Shown piece by piece: positions 45,930-56,095 of a stretch of 64,000 nt of DNA. The stretch's first letter is position 1; each line of letters opens with the position of its first letter. Source of the DNA: Sclerodactyla briareus. Taxonomy: Eukaryota > Echinodermata > Holothuroidea > Dendrochirotida > Sclerodactylidae. The notes below the pieces were generated by a model, which saw only the letters and a list, made by a program, of their open reading frames with translations, searched no databases and had not been told where the DNA came from. The position numbers were made by a program, and so were the translations under genes. The stretch covers positions 1-64,000 of the forward strand of contig JAODTK010003332.1 of assembly GCA_026419785.1 (NCBI GenBank), given 5' to 3'.

Positions 45930-47845
45930 CGTATGTGGTCAGCAATCACTGTCCACTCCACACACTCTGTAACAGCTACGATTAGTATGCTTTCTCTGAG
46001 ACCATACCAGAGACCATGTCACCAAAGACATGTCACTGTTCACTCCACACTCTTGTACAACTATAGTAGTATGGGTACCCCATCAGAGACAATGTCACCA
46101 AAGACCATGTCACTCTTCACTCCACACTCTTGTGAAAGCTACAATAGTATGGAGACCTTACCCGAGACCATGTCACCAAGACCATGTCACCAAAGAACCA
46201 TGTCACAAAGACCATGTCACTGTTCACTCCACACTCTCGTGAAAGCTACAATAGCATGGAGACCATACCAGAGACCATGTCACCAAAGACCATGTCACTG
46301 TTCACTCCACACTCTTGTAACAGCTACAATAGTATGGAGACCGTACCAAAGACCATGTCACCAAAGACCATGTCACTGTTCACTCCACACTCTTGTAACA
46401 GCTACAATAGTATGGAGACCGTACCAAAGACCATGTCACGTTCACTCCACACTCTTGTGAAAGCTACAATAGTATGGAGGCCATACCAGAGACCATGTCA
46501 CCAAAGACCATGTCACGTTCACTCCACACTCTTGTAACAGCTACAATAGTATGGAGACCGTACCAAGACATGTCACCAAAGACAATGTCACTGTTCGCTC
46601 CACACTCCTGTGAAAGCTACATAGTATGGAGACCATACCAGAGACAATGTCACCAAAGACCATGTCACTGTTCACTCCACACTCTTGTAACAGCTACAAT
46701 AGTATGGAGACCCTACCAGAGACCATGTCACCAAAGACCATGTCACTGTTCACTCCATATTCCTGTGAAAGCTACAATAGTATGGATACCATACCAGAGA
46801 CTATGTCACCAAAGACCTGTCACTGTTCACAGTCCACACTCTCGTGAAAGCTACAATAGTATGGATACCATACCAGAGACTATGTCACCAAAGACCATGT
46901 CACTGTTCACTCCACACTCTTGTAACAGCTACAATAGTAATGGAGACCATACCAGAGACTATGTCACCAAGACCATGTCACTGTTCACTCCATATTCTTG
47001 TGAAAGCTACAATAGTATGGATACCATACCAGAGACTATGTCACAAAGACCATGTCACTGTTCACTCCACACTCACGTGAAAGCTACAATAGTATGGAGA
47101 ACCATACCAGAGACTATGTCACCAAAGACCATGTCACCAAAGACCATGTCACTGTTCACATCCACACTCTTGTAACAGCTACAATATATGGAGAACCATA
47201 CCAGAGACTATGTCACCAAAGACCATGTCACTGTTCACTCCACACTCTTGTGAAAGCTACATAGTATGGAGACCATACCAGAGACCATGTCACCAAAGAC
47301 CATGTCACTGTTCACTCCATATTCTTGTGAAAGCTACAATAGCATGGAGACCATACCAGAGACAATGTCACCAAAGACCATGTCACTCTTCACTCCACAC
47401 TCTTGTGAAAGCTACAATAGTATGGATACCATACCAGAGACTATGTCAGCAAAGACCATGTCACTGTTCACTCCACACTCTCGTGAAAGCTACAATAGTA
47501 TGGAGACCATACCAGAGACTATGTCAGCAAAGACCATGTCACTGTTCACTCCACACTCTTGTGAAAGCTACAATAGTATGGAGACCATACCAGAGACCAT
47601 GTCACCAAGACCATGTCACTGTTCACTCCACACTCTTGTGAAAGCTACAATAGTATGGAGACCATACCAGAGACCATGTCACCAAAGACCATGTCACTCT
47701 TCACTCCACACTCTTGTGAAAGCTACAATAGTATGGATACCATACCAGAGACTATGTCACCAAAGACCATGTCACTGTTCACTCCACACTCCCACACTCT
47801 TGTAACAGCTACAGTCGTATGGTGACCATATCAGAGACCAGTCAC
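45930..47845. repeat. 78 bp minisatellite, about 24 units
   Basis: Unit: gaccatgtcaccaaagacc + atgtcactgttcactccaca + ctcttgtgaaagctacaata + gtatggagaccatacca(ga). 'tgttcactcc' recurs at 46221, 46299 and 46377, exactly 78 apart. The period is 26 codons, which produces repeated open frames on the + strand; no splice logic includes them. Many units differ by one-base losses in aaa or cc runs. Lies in the intron between CUB 7 and CUB 8. Confidence 0.95.
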
Positions 47846-47929
47846 CAAATGTATTAAAGCCCTAATTGCCTATGTCACTGGTGTACTTCAATTCCCTTTT
47901 CACTGATATCCGTTCGTAATCATTTTTAG

Positions 47930-48113
47930 ATTGTAACCAGAATCTAACAAGCACCAATGGCCAGTTGAGTAGCCCGGGCTACCCAGTAGCCTACCATGTG
48001 TTCATGACTGTCTTACCAATGTGACCCCGCCCCAGCGGGTACCATACTTACTCTCTAACTTCGATGACTTCCAATTAGAGAGGCATCATAATTGTGATTT
48101 TGACTACCTGAAG
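47930..48113 (+). CDS. CUB domain 8, N-terminal exon
   Basis: Acceptor taatcatttttag, strong donor ctgaag|gtaagt. Opens DCNQNLTSTNGQLSSPGYPVAY, then a disturbed stretch around the expected D-C-x-x-V. It ends with TILTL and, after a one-base shift, NFDDFQLERHHN and CDFDYLK, the acidic loop and C.fD.l. segment. At least two indels, one in the tgt/tct-rich middle. Pairs with the exon at 51266 over a 3.2 kb intron that carries a DNA transposon and a SINE. Confidence 0.88.
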
Positions 48114-48220
48114 GTAAGTCTGTTCTTCTTGGTTTGGAGAAAACCCGCTAGAATTGCAGCAATCATTTGACTGGGATAGTTTATTTTCTTTCCAATGAAA
48201 CAAACCTGTTTGTCCATTAG

Positions 48221-49553
48221 GCCTAAAAAAAATTGGTTGTTTGTCCTCCACCGCTCGCGACGTCCAATTTTCCTTCCGCTCCGAACATATTTTTAATTTC
48301 AATATTTTATTAATTTTTGTTCCGCTTGCAAAATATTAACATTTCCGTCACAAAAAACACTTCCCTGTTCGATCGTCGGCTTAACACACATTATATACCC
48401 AATCATACACATACCTGTGGGAGTATGCCAGTCCGTGACGGCGTGACTCATCGATCGAAACTGTTCTGTATCATGACCTGTCCTACCCTTGCTCTAAATT
48501 CCCCAAATATTACTCCCGCACCTTACAGTTTAAAGTTTTAGTTAGCCTAGAAACAGGGACGGTGGAGCAGTGGCGCGATGCACGGCGGTGCTATGTAAAT
48601 GGCTTGGAAACGTTCATCACACAGATCAAATTACTGCCTGGGCCTGGGCTGCATGGTTCGCGGCGACAATGCATTTATCACACGTGCCAGACGGCACTAC
48701 CGTTCCCCTAACCTTTTTGGAGAACTATCAGTGTTGCCACTTTGCACCTGAGATGTACGAATAGTGAAAGTTTTGCAATAAAATTTCTTCTGATGCAAAA
48801 CAACCAATCATTGCAACGACATAGGAAATTTGAACATAATACCTTCACGATCAGTGTGAACTGTAAAATTCCTGTCAAAGAAAATAAACCTTCAGCCCTA
48901 CCAATTTTAATAGTGTTCTCATACAAAATGTAGCAATGCTGATGAAGCGACAACACAGTTTGGGGCTGATAGCACTTCTCCGATGTATATGTCTGCAACT
49001 CGCCGAGCGTGCGCTCCCGGTCCCCACTCAAGTAGTGTGATGCTACACAGTGCCGATCACTAGTACTAGCAGAGTCTAAACATGGCGTCGTACACGCTCG
49101 GAGTTCTGTGTTAACTCGGTTGTTGGAATTATTTATGACCGAATTTGCACTGTTGTGACGACTTCTACCCTGAAGGAGATTTTTTATCACCACTGTGGAA
49201 CAAAAGCGATTCAGACATACTTCTGAAAATTGTGAGAGTCGCGGAGTCACGAAATTGCCCATAGTGTGATATAGGCCCAGATGAATTGGTGTCAACCTTG
49301 CTTGGTTTTTTGGCATGCGACTTCCGGTCAGGTTTGCTACCTAAACCTTTGTACTTGTACGTTTGCAGCGGAAACTGAAGCTACTGATGCAGCTAGTACT
49401 AGTAGTGCTGGTGAACGGAACGCATTTAGCGTCCTATTTTCACATGTTACTCATGTGCGAATCTGCATTCCAAAAAAAAAAAAAAAACCCGCCCGCCTGT
49501 CCGCCATTTTTCAGGGGTCTGGATGACAAACAAACATCTTTTTTTTTTGGGCC
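48221..49553. mobile_element. PIF/Harbinger-like non-autonomous element, copy 2
   Basis: Flanked by TTA at 48218-48220 and 49554-49556. The ends are inverted: ggcctaaaaaaaattggttg and 'tttgtcctcc' on the left; on the right, reversed, ggcccaaaaaaaaaagatg and 'tttgtttgtcatcc'. Same family as the copy nested in the DIRS element. The two copies differ by many substitutions and small indels. A 202-codon minus-strand frame (48708-49316) has no recognisable domain and is not shared intact with copy 1. Confidence 0.88.
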
Positions 49554-49556
49554 TTA

Positions 49557-50300
49557 TTGGCACAACTCGCGACGAAGCCTTGAAACTCAGTGGAACCCCG
49601 CCGTTTCCTTCATGAACTATAATGCAAAACACAAACAGTTTTTGGTAAAAACCTATTGATAGTAGAGGCCACTTATGGTCAATAAAGCCTTATGTCAAAG
49701 TTGAATGACCCTGGCTACGTATTCCATTGGGTTTCACGTATTGATACTCAAACATCCCCCGCCGATTCCTGCCTGTTGCCTTCTCTTCCACAGAGTAACA
49801 CCAACAACCAACCACCCATTCGCTCATAAACTAGTTTTCAAATAGTTTTCAAAGTGAATTATCGTGTAGATATCAATAGCAAGCACAGGGATGTTCAAAT
49901 ACGACATGTATAATTGCAGATTGTGATGCTGTCCAACATATACTATACACGCAATACCCATGCACAAATTTCAAAGGCCTCCACTATTTGTAACGGAAGT
50001 CCGCATTGGAACGCGGGTTTGACGAACACATTGTTTTTCTCCAGCTATTATATACATTATCCCTCAGTTGTCCTGTAATAGCTCTAATGGGTTTGAGGTC
50101 GTAATAGAACATTTCCTTGTGAGACAACACAACCAGTCCACCATCCTCCGATATGCACTTCAGAGGGAAATGGAATTGAGCATCTTGTTTAGTCAGTGAC
50201 CAGTGCAAAGGTGTCTCTGACTGTCTGGGTTGGGTTCAGTTATAGGGGGAGAAGGCAATTTGGTTTTTGATGGGTTAGGATTAATGGGATTGAATCCAGA
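49557..50300. other. Intron of CUB 8, middle part: nothing recognised
   Basis: No repeats or gene seen. Confidence 0.5.
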
Positions 50301-50304
50301 TAAT

Positions 50305-50605
50305 ATAAAATAATATTTGGGAATTTATATAGCGCACTTACACTGGGTTGTATCAAGTGCGCTTCACAAATATTACCCTGGTCATTGGAACGACCTGTTG
50401 GTCCCACACAACGTAGGTATATGCTGCACCGAACTGCACTTCGATACAAGTTGCACCTCACAGTTACCACCCATTATTTTAAGCACCTAGGTGAGAGAAG
50501 CAATCGCATGAAGCACCTGCTCAATAGCACAACGTGGACTTCAACCCACAACCTCTGGGTTATAAGCTCAACGCATTAACCGATTAGGCTACCACCACAA
50601 ATAGA
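50305..50605 (-). repeat. tRNA-derived SINE
   Basis: Read on the minus strand, the head is tRNA-like: an A box, tagcctaatcgg (50580-50591), an anticodon arm ttgag-cttataa-cccag (loop fits anticodon TAT, isoleucine) and a B box, gggttgaagtcc (50536-50547). The 5' acceptor stem is not intact, so this is not a working tRNA gene. The tail ends with a stem-loop, agcgcacttacac / aagtgcgct, and an AT-rich 'aatatt' end near 50310. Pol III-type SINE. Confidence 0.75.
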
Positions 50606-51265
50606 GAGACATCTGCCTAAAATGTTGAGTTACTCAGGTACAATGGTGGGTCCTCACCTCTTGTATGGAAAGTCCTCTCTACTGGATATTGGCCGAAGCG
50701 AGGGTTCACTGCTAAGAATATCTCTCTTATAAAAAACTTCTACAAGGGGGCGCTTATGAGATAGACGTCTAAAACAAAAGCGCATTCAGCCTAGTGTTAA
50801 CGATACACATGTACATTACACCACACACATGTACTTTACACACACACACTAGGCTGACGCTGGGCCTTTTGTTACCGTTCTGTCATCATATACTACTGGG
50901 CATTTAGCAATGTTTACCATAGACTTTTCTTTCTTTATTTTTATGTGGATTAGATGAATGGAGCTACATCACCTAAATTTCACTGCGACAGTACATCGTA
51001 CCTAGTCTGTTATTGATTGATAAACATTGCCCATCCCCCCACTCTTGAACTGGAAACTTTAATTGGACCACTGGTAACATTAGCCCAATGCCTGTTTTCT
51101 TCTGATCTTTTTTTCTGATCGTGTCAATGTTCATAGAAATGCTTCCACACCTTGGAGAGAGTTGGTGGGAGGGAGAGGGTGTGGCACAATTTGTAGGAGT
51201 GAGACTATTCATATAGAACGGTTTAGTGTGTTGATTGTAAGTTATCCGATTGATCTTGATTATAG

Positions 51266-51439
51266 ATTAGGAATGGGACGTCGTCCAACTCCTCTGAAGT
51301 TTTCTCTGGCTGCGGGGGGGAGTATCTCCCAGATCCCATCTTCCTCGGAGGTAACCAGGCTTCTCTTGAGTTCCATACAGATAGATCAGTCAACTATGCT
51401 GGTTACTCTATACCTACACTTCAATCTAGTGTCAGTTCG
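51266..51439 (+). CDS. CUB domain 8, C-terminal exon
   Basis: Acceptor ttgattatag, donor agttcg|gtaaga. A single clean frame: IRNGTSSNSSEVFSGCGGEY (v.nG.....g.CG), then LPDPIFLGGNQASLEFHTDR, then SVNYAGYSIPTLQSSVSS. The F.tD(r)s...GYs. end is the CUB terminus. No indel, 174 bp. Two potential N-glycosylation sites (NGT, NSS) sit near the start. Confidence 0.92.
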
Positions 51440-51855
51440 GTAAGACTTTTTCTCATTGGATATGTGTGCATTCCACACATTAGCTCATTCCATGTGAATC
51501 AAGTGGACTTCCTTCATCACAGAACATACAATTTTTTTTTCGTAGGTATGATAGTCTCCTAATCATAGCCAATATTTGTAAAGACTTTACTTGGTATGTA
51601 CATGCGTTCACCATAGTGATTCCATTTCCCGTATTGTTTCAAGTTCAGGGTAAAGGTCATATTAGGTCGCACCACTCAAGGAACCACTGAGCCTTTTGGC
51701 TGAGTGGATACAATTGTGATAGTTCAAGATGTTGTGTACCTCATGGTCTCTGTCTCGCAGTTGAACATATAATATGTCATTTGGATTTTGGTAATAACAG
51801 TTTTTTCAGCCTTACTTATACAAAGTTTCCGTCTCTTTTTCATTCACCCTGACAG
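51440..51855. other. Intron between CUB 8 and CUB 9
   Basis: Contains a satellite-family fragment at 51595-51700 ('aggtcatattaggtc', 'accactgagccttttggct'). Confidence 0.5.
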
Positions 51856-52097
51856 GGTGTGGAGGCCAATTATCGGGGCCGACTGTTCCTTCACGAGCCC
51901 CAATTTCCCAGGGGTGTATCCTGCTAATCTAACCTGTGATTGGTCGATTGAGGTACCCGCTCGTAGGCAGCCCATCTCGCTGTCCTTCACCGTGATGAAC
52001 GTGGAGGGCCGTGAGGGTCTCTGCGGGCAGGACTACCTCGAGGTGCGTCAGGGTACATCTATACAAGACCCACTCGTTGGACGATTATTGTGGAACG
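51856..52097 (+). CDS. CUB domain 9, N-terminal exon (longer than usual)
   Basis: Acceptor tcaccctgacag, donor aacg|gtgagt. CGGQLSG opens; after a one-base shift the frame continues FTSPNFPGVYPANLTCDWSI, EVPARRQPISLSFTVMNVEG, and CGQDYLEVRQGTSIQDPLVG, reaching the v.dG....plvG segment. Here the intron therefore falls later in the domain than in CUB 1-8. 242 bp, the longest exon found. Only one indel, just after the start. One glycosylation site (NLT). Confidence 0.93.
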
Positions 52098-53173
52098 GTG
52101 AGTGTACATGCTGCGTGTCTTGTTCTGTGAATAGAATGGGGTCACATGGATCATGGCGGAGTCCAGGCATAGGGGGGTTCACCTCCCTGGCTCACAAAGA
52201 CCAGATGTGTAACCTTTGGCCTGTTGAAGAAGGGGGGGGGCACTTACCTGGCCTGTGAAGAGCTTGATGAGACTAGGCCGACTTTTTTTTATCCATATTC
52301 AAACTAGTTGATCTTGTCCTGCGAGTAAGTTATGAATCCCGCGTAATGAAAGTTGGTATTACCACCTGGATAGATAGCTGAATTCCTGGAAATTACATTC
52401 TGGTACAACGACACATCCCTGTCACATGTTCTGTGTTGAATAAGTAATTCAATTGATCTGCCTGGACAAGGGATCACATACCGCAGGGGGGGTTATATAT
52501 ACCCCCCTCCACTTTTTGGCGATGCTCCATTGACTTCAACAGTTTCAAACAGTGATTTCTGGTTCAAAGGCCCTCATCCTCCTCCGCCCCACTATTCCAT
52601 ATGGATGAGCTGCACTGGCTTGTGACCATAACTCAGTCAGTTATTCACAGTGGGCTAAGAGTGTATATGCAGCGTTCAAATAGCTGGTGTAGCATCGTCA
52701 ATGCTCCTCAAATGAGCAAGATGTTAAACTACATTTCGTAAATGTCAGGAAATAGTCATCATTTTTGATAACCAAAACTAGGAACAAGCAATACAGGTAT
52801 GTTTAGAGTTTACAATTTCTCCCCCCAATTGCTACCCAGTGTCCAGCAGTATTTTCAAACGTTGTGTATATGTATTCGCTGGTAAGTTTTATGCATGTCT
52901 ATGTTTGCAGGATAATACAAGGGTCAGCTGACTTCCAACGAACCAATCGTAAGATTTTGTGGCAAATGGAGGACATTAATGAACGTGATCTAATTATTCT
53001 GTCCGTGCAATCTTCTTCAGCTTCACACAAATTATTCCTGCAAAGATCACATCAACTATTAACACGAGGAACTCTCTAGTAAGCTGCGTGGCTGATAGAG
53101 GGTATGGATGAACCATTATTTTGTGTCCATCGAACTGATTATTATGTCCATCTAATCTTCTTGTGCTTCACAG
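52098..53173. other. Intron of CUB 9, with a decayed exon copy near the 3' end
   Basis: Apart from the duplicate at 52985-53100 (separate entry), no element or gene recognised. Poly(G) of nine bases near 52232. Confidence 0.5.
52985..53100 (+). pseudogene. Decayed duplicate of the CUB 9 C-exon start
   Basis: 'attctgtccgtgcaatcttcttcagcttcacacaaattattcctgcaaagatcacatcaactattaaca' style text (52996-53063) parallels 53130-53200, which holds the acceptor and first 30 bases of the real exon. In this copy the acceptor cacag has become cacac, and the rest of the exon is missing or scrambled. Confidence 0.7.
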
Positions 53174-53306
53174 AATATCCCTGCAAGGATCATATCAACT
53201 ATAAACACAAGGAACCTCTTTGTAAGATTCGTGACCAATGAGGCTATTACAGGGGAAGTTGTTTATACTGGGTTCCGGGCATCTTCTCCAGCTAGAACAA
53301 ATCTAT
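53174..53306 (+). CDS. CUB domain 9, C-terminal exon
   Basis: Acceptor tgtgcttcacag, donor atctat|gtaagt. A clean single frame: NIPARIISTINTRNLFVRFV, then TNEAITGEVVYTGFRASSPA. This is the exposed strand (i.St.n.l.vrF.tn) and the GFRA terminus of a CUB domain; the CG turn must come from the previous exon or is lost. The phase does not match the previous donor exactly, so another indel is likely. This is the last exon I can assign with confidence. Confidence 0.85.
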
Positions 53307-53612
53307 GTAAGTAGGAACGAATCTTCAATTTGTGAGAAGTTAAAAATATTGAACTAATTATATATGTCCGATAGATAGTATATTGGTCACCCTTGCCATA
53401 CGAATGTGCAGTGATATGCCGTACGTGGGTTTAGTGATTCTGCGACTGACAGTCTCTCTATTGCTATAACTTTCTGCAGGACTAGACTACCAACTCCTGA
53501 TTTACTGCAAAGGGTAAACTAAAAAAAATGATTACCTGAATTCTACTAACAGCATGTTGGCTTCATTGGCTCCTGATTCAGTATCACACATGATTATCAT
53601 CAGTGATTGGTA
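53307..53612. other. Sequence after the last sure exon
   Basis: No further CUB exon recognised. An acceptor-like ctttctgcag at about 53470-53480 is followed by DYQLLIYCKG, too short to assign. Confidence 0.4.
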
Positions 53613-53986
53613 TTACTTCAGGCATTTTCCCACCCAATGGCACTTCAACACACCCAATACCACCAAAGAACAAAAGCCCCAGATCGGTGTGTGTTGTGAA
53701 CAAACACCACAACTTCCCGAGCTCCTATGGGACTTCCTACCACTTAGTACGCTTCAATCGCCTTCATCTACTACCAAACCTACCACAATCAGGGGATATA
53801 AATCTTTTTTTGGTATTGGGTGATAATTCTGTATTTATTTACTCAGTTCTTCCCATTCCTTGGTTCAGTAACTTTTTAGTAGCGGGTCAGTGCGGCCTTT
53901 GTGTGTGACCCTGGGGCATAGTTTTCTCTGTTTGGGCCGGCGGTTCTTCCAGGGGCTGGGGTTTCCTTTCTCCCCACCCAGGCTGG
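53613..53986 (+). mobile_element. Fragment of a DIRS left end
   Basis: Diverged match to 13275-13735 of the DIRS element: 'cacttcaacacac', 'tcggtgtgtgttgtgaacaaacacc', 'cttcccgagctcctat', 'attgggtgataattctg', 'agcgggtcagtgcggcctttg' and 'ggggctggggtttcctttctcc' all line up in order. An open frame across this fragment is repeat sequence. Ends abruptly at repeat A. Confidence 0.8.
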
Positions 53987-53987
53987 G

Positions 53988-54043
53988 TTTTTTGTCTTGC
54001 TGAACTTTGTTCAAGGAGAGACATAGTGGTCACTTTGTTGTGT

Positions 54044-54077
<34 letters not shown>

Positions 54078-55264
54078 CCGTATGTGCGGTCGATAATCCT
54101 CCTGACCGTGAAAGCAATTCATGATGGGAACCTTTTGTGGAGCGGGCGCGGGTGGATTGAGTTGCCGATGTGAATCCACTTTTCGTCCCGAAAGACCATA
54201 CTCATTTGCATAAATTTGCATATTCAATGAAAATTGCCTGGGAGATTGTGTACAAGATCTCTCTTAATCGAGTAGATGCATTGGTAATGCTGTTCGGAGT
54301 ATATAACAACTATGAAGAGTACAGGAATTAATTAGATTCCTGGCATGATATATGCTAATTTAAGTAGTCTAATTTGCATAATTTCTGCGATATTTTTCGT
54401 TTGTTGGATTCGCAAACTCGGTGGAGATCGGTGGGTCTGTAGTCCCAATGAATTTTACAGTAGGGACGAGGGCACCGAGGGTCATTTAATGTACTAATCC
54501 GCATTTACCTAGTCCCATTTGCATAAGTTATGCATAGTTTAAAGTGTTGAATCCTCATGAAACTGTCTAGTGGAGATGGAACACCTTTGATCCTGATAAA
54601 TTTAACAACAGTGTGAAGGTCACTTTAAGGTCATTTAATGTGAATACTTTGCAGAATTATGCAATTTTTCGAATTTTGTTAAATGGCCAGTAACAATTGG
54701 AATGAATGCAGTTAGGGTGCTCGTAGAGATTTGTCATGGTAATTTTTGAGTTCAGTAATCAAACAACATTAAAGACAAGGTCAAAAGTCAAGTTTTAAGA
54801 AATGTGCTTTTTGAGGAGTTACAGGCCAAAGAAATAGAAACTGTCAATTTTTGGATATGTGATAGTTCTCTGTCTGCTACATAGACGAAACCAACTCCCG
54901 CTTCGATCTGACACCTGGTCTTCAAGTTACAAGGGGCCGAAGGTTGATTTTAATACCCTCTTAGGGCGATAACATAGAGCATGTGTACCTAATTACATGG
55001 TGCATCACACTGAGGCAAGCATTTTCATAAAAACTTGTCAGTCATAAAAGGTATTCAAGGTCAAGAAAATGCCCACATAATAACATTTTCTGCAATTCAT
55101 TTATGGGGGCTGCTTTGTGTGATATGGCTGAAATGGGGGTTTTTTTTAAGTTTGGGGGGGGGGTTCTCTCCCTTCTTTTGGGGGGGGTGGGGGGGTGGTT
55201 CGGGGGGTTTTTTTGAAAGTTTAGGACATGCTGATATGATCGAGGGTAACATTTTTCATAACAA
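53988..55264 (+). repeat. Repeat A copy (+), truncated at the repeat B palindrome
   Basis: Starts ttttttgtcttgctgaac; has 'gagacatagtggtcactttg', (CTGT)n, 'accatactcatttgcataaa', 'cccgcttcgatctgacacc'. A G/T-rich insertion sits at 55135-55220 inside it. Forms the left arm of an inverted repeat with 56096-58860. Confidence 0.85.
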
Positions 55265-56095
55265 GGACGATCGCCCCCAGTGTCTAACCTGGTTGCGCGA
55301 TCAGTGATTTTCCTTTTAGTACCATGCAAAACAATTACAAGGCATTCCATAGTTGATTAATATCCAATACCTCTTAAATATTTCAACATTCAATTGCCAT
55401 CCTTGACTCACCCATTGACCTACCTACTGGACCTCCCTTAATTACTTATAAACCCCCCCAAATACTTACGGAGTGAATAGTGTCCCTTCAGATTTTACTG
55501 TATTGCCCAAAAACAATGTAAATGGACCCTAACTTAATAAAGTTTATACTATAATCATCAAGAGTAGGCCTTTATACATCTACTACTTCCATCCCTCCCT
55601 AGGGAGTCACACCCACACTCTACAATCCCCTGGCTAGAGTGGAATAAGCATCAATTGGGCTCCGTGGCAGGAGTCATGCAGGCCCTACTGGCTGAAGCCA
55701 GATACAAGGGGGAGTTTACCCTCCCTCCCCCCATCTACCACACCGAGCTAATGCAGGTGACACCTTGACAACATTCATTCTTGCAATAGGTGCCTGGGAG
55801 GTAAGGAAACAAATGACTGAGTGTTTACACTTTATTGGTAAGGGAGGGCCCAGAAGAGGTTATGACAGGGCTGATGGAACCTCAGGGTAAAAAGGCAGGT
55901 TTTGACAATTGGTGAAATCTCTGTCTGTCACAGATGGGGAATACTAGTTAGGATGAATGGAAATAAAATGCCTGAGGGGTTTGAAATGATAAAACATTTG
56001 TTATTGATAGCATGCTATAATAATAGTGATTTCATCATCATGATGGGCAGCTAGGGTGCCCCAAGGCTAAACCATTCTTAAAAAAGGTAGCGTAC
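55265..56095 (-). repeat. Repeat B unit (-)
   Basis: On the minus strand it runs from 'ccttttttaagaatggttta' (56095) to the terminal palindrome at 55265-55302. It matches 31941-32748 in order, including 'cagacagagatttcacc' and 'gaagtagtagatgta'. Confidence 0.8.

Larger units (their letters stand above)
1896..53306 (+). other. Multi-CUB-domain gene (partial), nine two-exon CUB domains
   Basis: Eighteen exons on the + strand, listed separately, alternate strictly between the N-terminal and C-terminal part of a CUB domain, giving nine consecutive domains. CUB domains are extracellular beta-sandwich modules of about 110 residues used for ligand binding. Long uninterrupted CUB runs are known from cubilin, the endocytic receptor, so cubilin-like is the nearest comparison. 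No EGF, LDL-A, protease or transmembrane segment is visible, so orthology is not established. Both ends are open: no start exon, signal peptide, stop exon or poly(A) site could be assigned. Introns range from about 0.35 to 10.5 kb and carry nearly all the repeats described here. Most exons contain 1-2 base indels, so the reading frame cannot be followed without correction. Confidence 0.85.

Noticed and set aside
45900..47825. Series of + strand open frames with a 26-residue repeat (METIPETMS-type)
   Set aside because: Entirely explained by the 78 bp minisatellite, whose period is a multiple of three. It lies between splice sites of the CUB gene, with frame jumps from unit to unit.
45930..47845. 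Regular repeats resembling a CRISPR array
   Set aside because: Units are contiguous 78 bp tandem repeats with no unique spacers, in an animal intron.
48708..49316. 202-codon minus-strand frame in the Harbinger-like element
   Set aside because: Not kept open in the sister copy at 14921-16215 and no transposase motif visible; most likely chance.
50530..50600. Functional tRNA gene
   Set aside because: A and B boxes exist but the acceptor stem is not intact and the unit continues into a SINE tail.
53554..53908. Open frame of about 100 codons that could be a further exon
   Set aside because: The sequence aligns in order with the DIRS leader and terminal repeat (13275-13735), so it is a retroelement remnant.
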